A stretch of 7,761 bases of DNA from Pseudomonadota bacterium (GTDB lineage Bacteria; Pseudomonadota; Alphaproteobacteria; Azospirillales; Azospirillaceae): NCBI GenBank assembly GCA_023416195.1, contig JAEZID010000422.1:1-7761 (forward strand), given 5' to 3'. The notes under the pieces are model-generated. The model saw nothing but the letters and a program-made list of their open reading frames with translations, was not told the DNA's origin and did no database searches. Both the position numbers and the translations under genes were made by a program. Shown in pieces: positions 6,879 through 7,761 of this stretch (positions within the stretch are counted from its first letter, which is position 1; every line of letters begins with the position of its first letter).

Positions 6879-7761
6879 ATGAAGCAAGCCTTAGCCGCAG
6901 GGATTGTGCGCTGGACCGGGTTCGGCGCGCTTCAGCGTTTTCTGTTCGCGCGCCGGGGGGTCAGCATCGTCGTCTATCACGACCCCGACCCGGACATCCT
7001 GCGCCAGCATCTCGCCTGGTACGCCGAGCGCTACAGCTTCACCACCCTGGACGCGGTCGCCGACGCCATGGAGACGGGCCGCTGGGGCGATCTGCCGCCC
7101 TACCCGCTGGTGATCACGCTGGACGACGGGCACCGGAACAACGCCAAGCTTGAGCCGCTGTTCCGCGAGTTCGGCGTCCGCCCGACCATCTACCTGTGCA
7201 GCCGCGTCGTCGGCACCACCCGCCCCTATTGGTGGCAGACCCCGGCGGCCGACCGCATCGGCGCCGAGACGCTGAAGCGCGTGCCCGACCCGGAACGCCG
7301 CCGCCTGCTCGCCGAGGCCGGGAACGACCCGGACCGGGAGGCCGGCGCCCGCCAGTCCCTGACCTGGGACGAGGTGCACGGGATGGCGCGGACCTTCGAC
7401 TACGGCGCCCACACGCGCACGCACCCGATCCTTCTGCAATGCGACGAGCGCCGCTGCACCGAAGAGATCCTGCTGTGCAAGACCGAGCTGGAGGAGGCCA
7501 CCGGCCTGCCCTGCCGCCACTTCGCCTTCCCCAACGGCGACTTCGGCGAGCGGGAGATCGAGCTGATCCGCCGCGCCGGCTACCGCACCGCGCGGACCAT
7601 CGAACCCGGCTGGAACAGCGCGAAGACCGACCCGCTGCGCCTGAAAGCGGTGCCCATCACCGACGACGCCTCGGTCGCCTGGATGTCGGTGCAGGTCACG
7701 GGCATCCCGGCCTGGCTGCGCAAGCTGAAGGGCGGTTCGGGCGTGAAGCCGGAGGCCGACC
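6879..7761 (+). CDS. Polysaccharide deacetylase family protein (NodB homology domain), C-terminus cut by the window edge
   Basis: The frame is open from ATG 6879 to the right edge, giving at least 294 residues without a stop. It is a carbohydrate esterase family 4-like deacetylase that would remove acetyl groups from an amino sugar or other residue of the polymer or its precursor. Visible motifs: VVYHDPD (31-37), the metal/catalytic TLDDGH (80-85, with D82 and D83), a metal-binding H-x3-H in GAHTRTH (H178, H182), and FAFPNGDFG (215-223) in the motif 3 position. The gap between the Asp motif and the His motif is about 95 residues, longer than in compact NodB domains, and includes PYWWQTPAADRI (116-127). 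No clear signal peptide: the N-terminus has only a short amphipathic stretch and basic residues, suggesting a cytoplasmic or membrane-associated enzyme. It follows the GT4 gene by 60 bases and probably belongs to the same operon. Confidence 0.9.
   Translation, partial: MKQALAAGIVRWTGFGALQRFLFARRGVSIVVYHDPDPDILRQHLAWYAERYSFTTLDAVADAMETGRWGDLPPYPLVITLDDGHRNNAKLEPLFREFGVRPTIYLCSRVVGTTRPYWWQTPAADRIGAETLKRVPDPERRRLLAEAGNDPDREAGARQSLTWDEVHGMARTFDYGAHTRTHPILLQCDERRCTEEILLCKTELEEATGLPCRHFAFPNGDFGEREIELIRRAGYRTARTIEPGWNSAKTDPLRLKAVPITDDASVAWMSVQVTGIPAWLRKLKGGSGVKPEAD

Noticed and set aside
4156..6887. Two long - strand open frames (4156-5640 and 5532-6887) opposite the GT4 genes
   Set aside because: Both are antisense shadows of GT4 genes with intact catalytic motifs, and neither shows a recognisable fold.
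1..7761. CRISPR arrays, tRNA or rRNA genes, insertion sequences, attachment sites
   Set aside because: No regularly spaced repeats, tRNA-like cloverleaf, transposase frame or terminal inverted repeats were seen.

Overview
The window is a very GC-rich stretch of bacterial chromosome or large replicon. Codon third positions are strongly biased to G/C, and all the convincing genes lie on the + strand. Gene content and codon style suggest an alphaproteobacterium. Azospirillum or a related Rhodospirillales genus is my best guess, but this rests on general style only, because no rRNA or marker gene is present.

The locus encodes surface polysaccharide (exopolysaccharide, capsule or O-antigen-like) biosynthesis of the undecaprenyl-phosphate, Wzx/Wzy-dependent type. 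Positions 1-426 hold no convincing gene. They form a less GC-rich leader with two short perfect palindromes, a sigma-54-like element and a strong hairpin close to the first gene. The first gene (427-1872) is a full-length WbaP-type polyprenyl-phosphate hexose-1-phosphate transferase, which starts repeat-unit assembly. A textbook intrinsic terminator (1884-1925) follows it, and then about 200 bases of non-coding sequence.

A second, tightly spaced gene group starts at 2139. It encodes an ExoQ/Wzy-like membrane polymerase (2139-3443), a GT2 glycosyltransferase (3507-4439), two tandem paralogous GT4 glycosyltransferases (4453-5643 and 5661-6818) and a NodB-type polysaccharide deacetylase (6879 to beyond the right edge). 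Gaps are 13-63 bases and each start has a usable Shine-Dalgarno sequence, so this looks like one operon.

Inferred pathway: WbaP loads the first sugar phosphate on the lipid carrier at the inner face of the membrane. The GT2 and the two GT4 enzymes add further sugars, the deacetylase probably removes N- or O-acetyl groups from one sugar, and the ExoQ-like protein polymerises repeat units after flipping. No Wzx flippase, Wzz/Wzc chain-length regulator or outer-membrane exporter lies in the window. The chemistry and identity of the polymer cannot be read from the sequence. Nothing here demands a wholly new system; the best leads are the tandem GT4 pair, the deacetylase subtype and the leader region.
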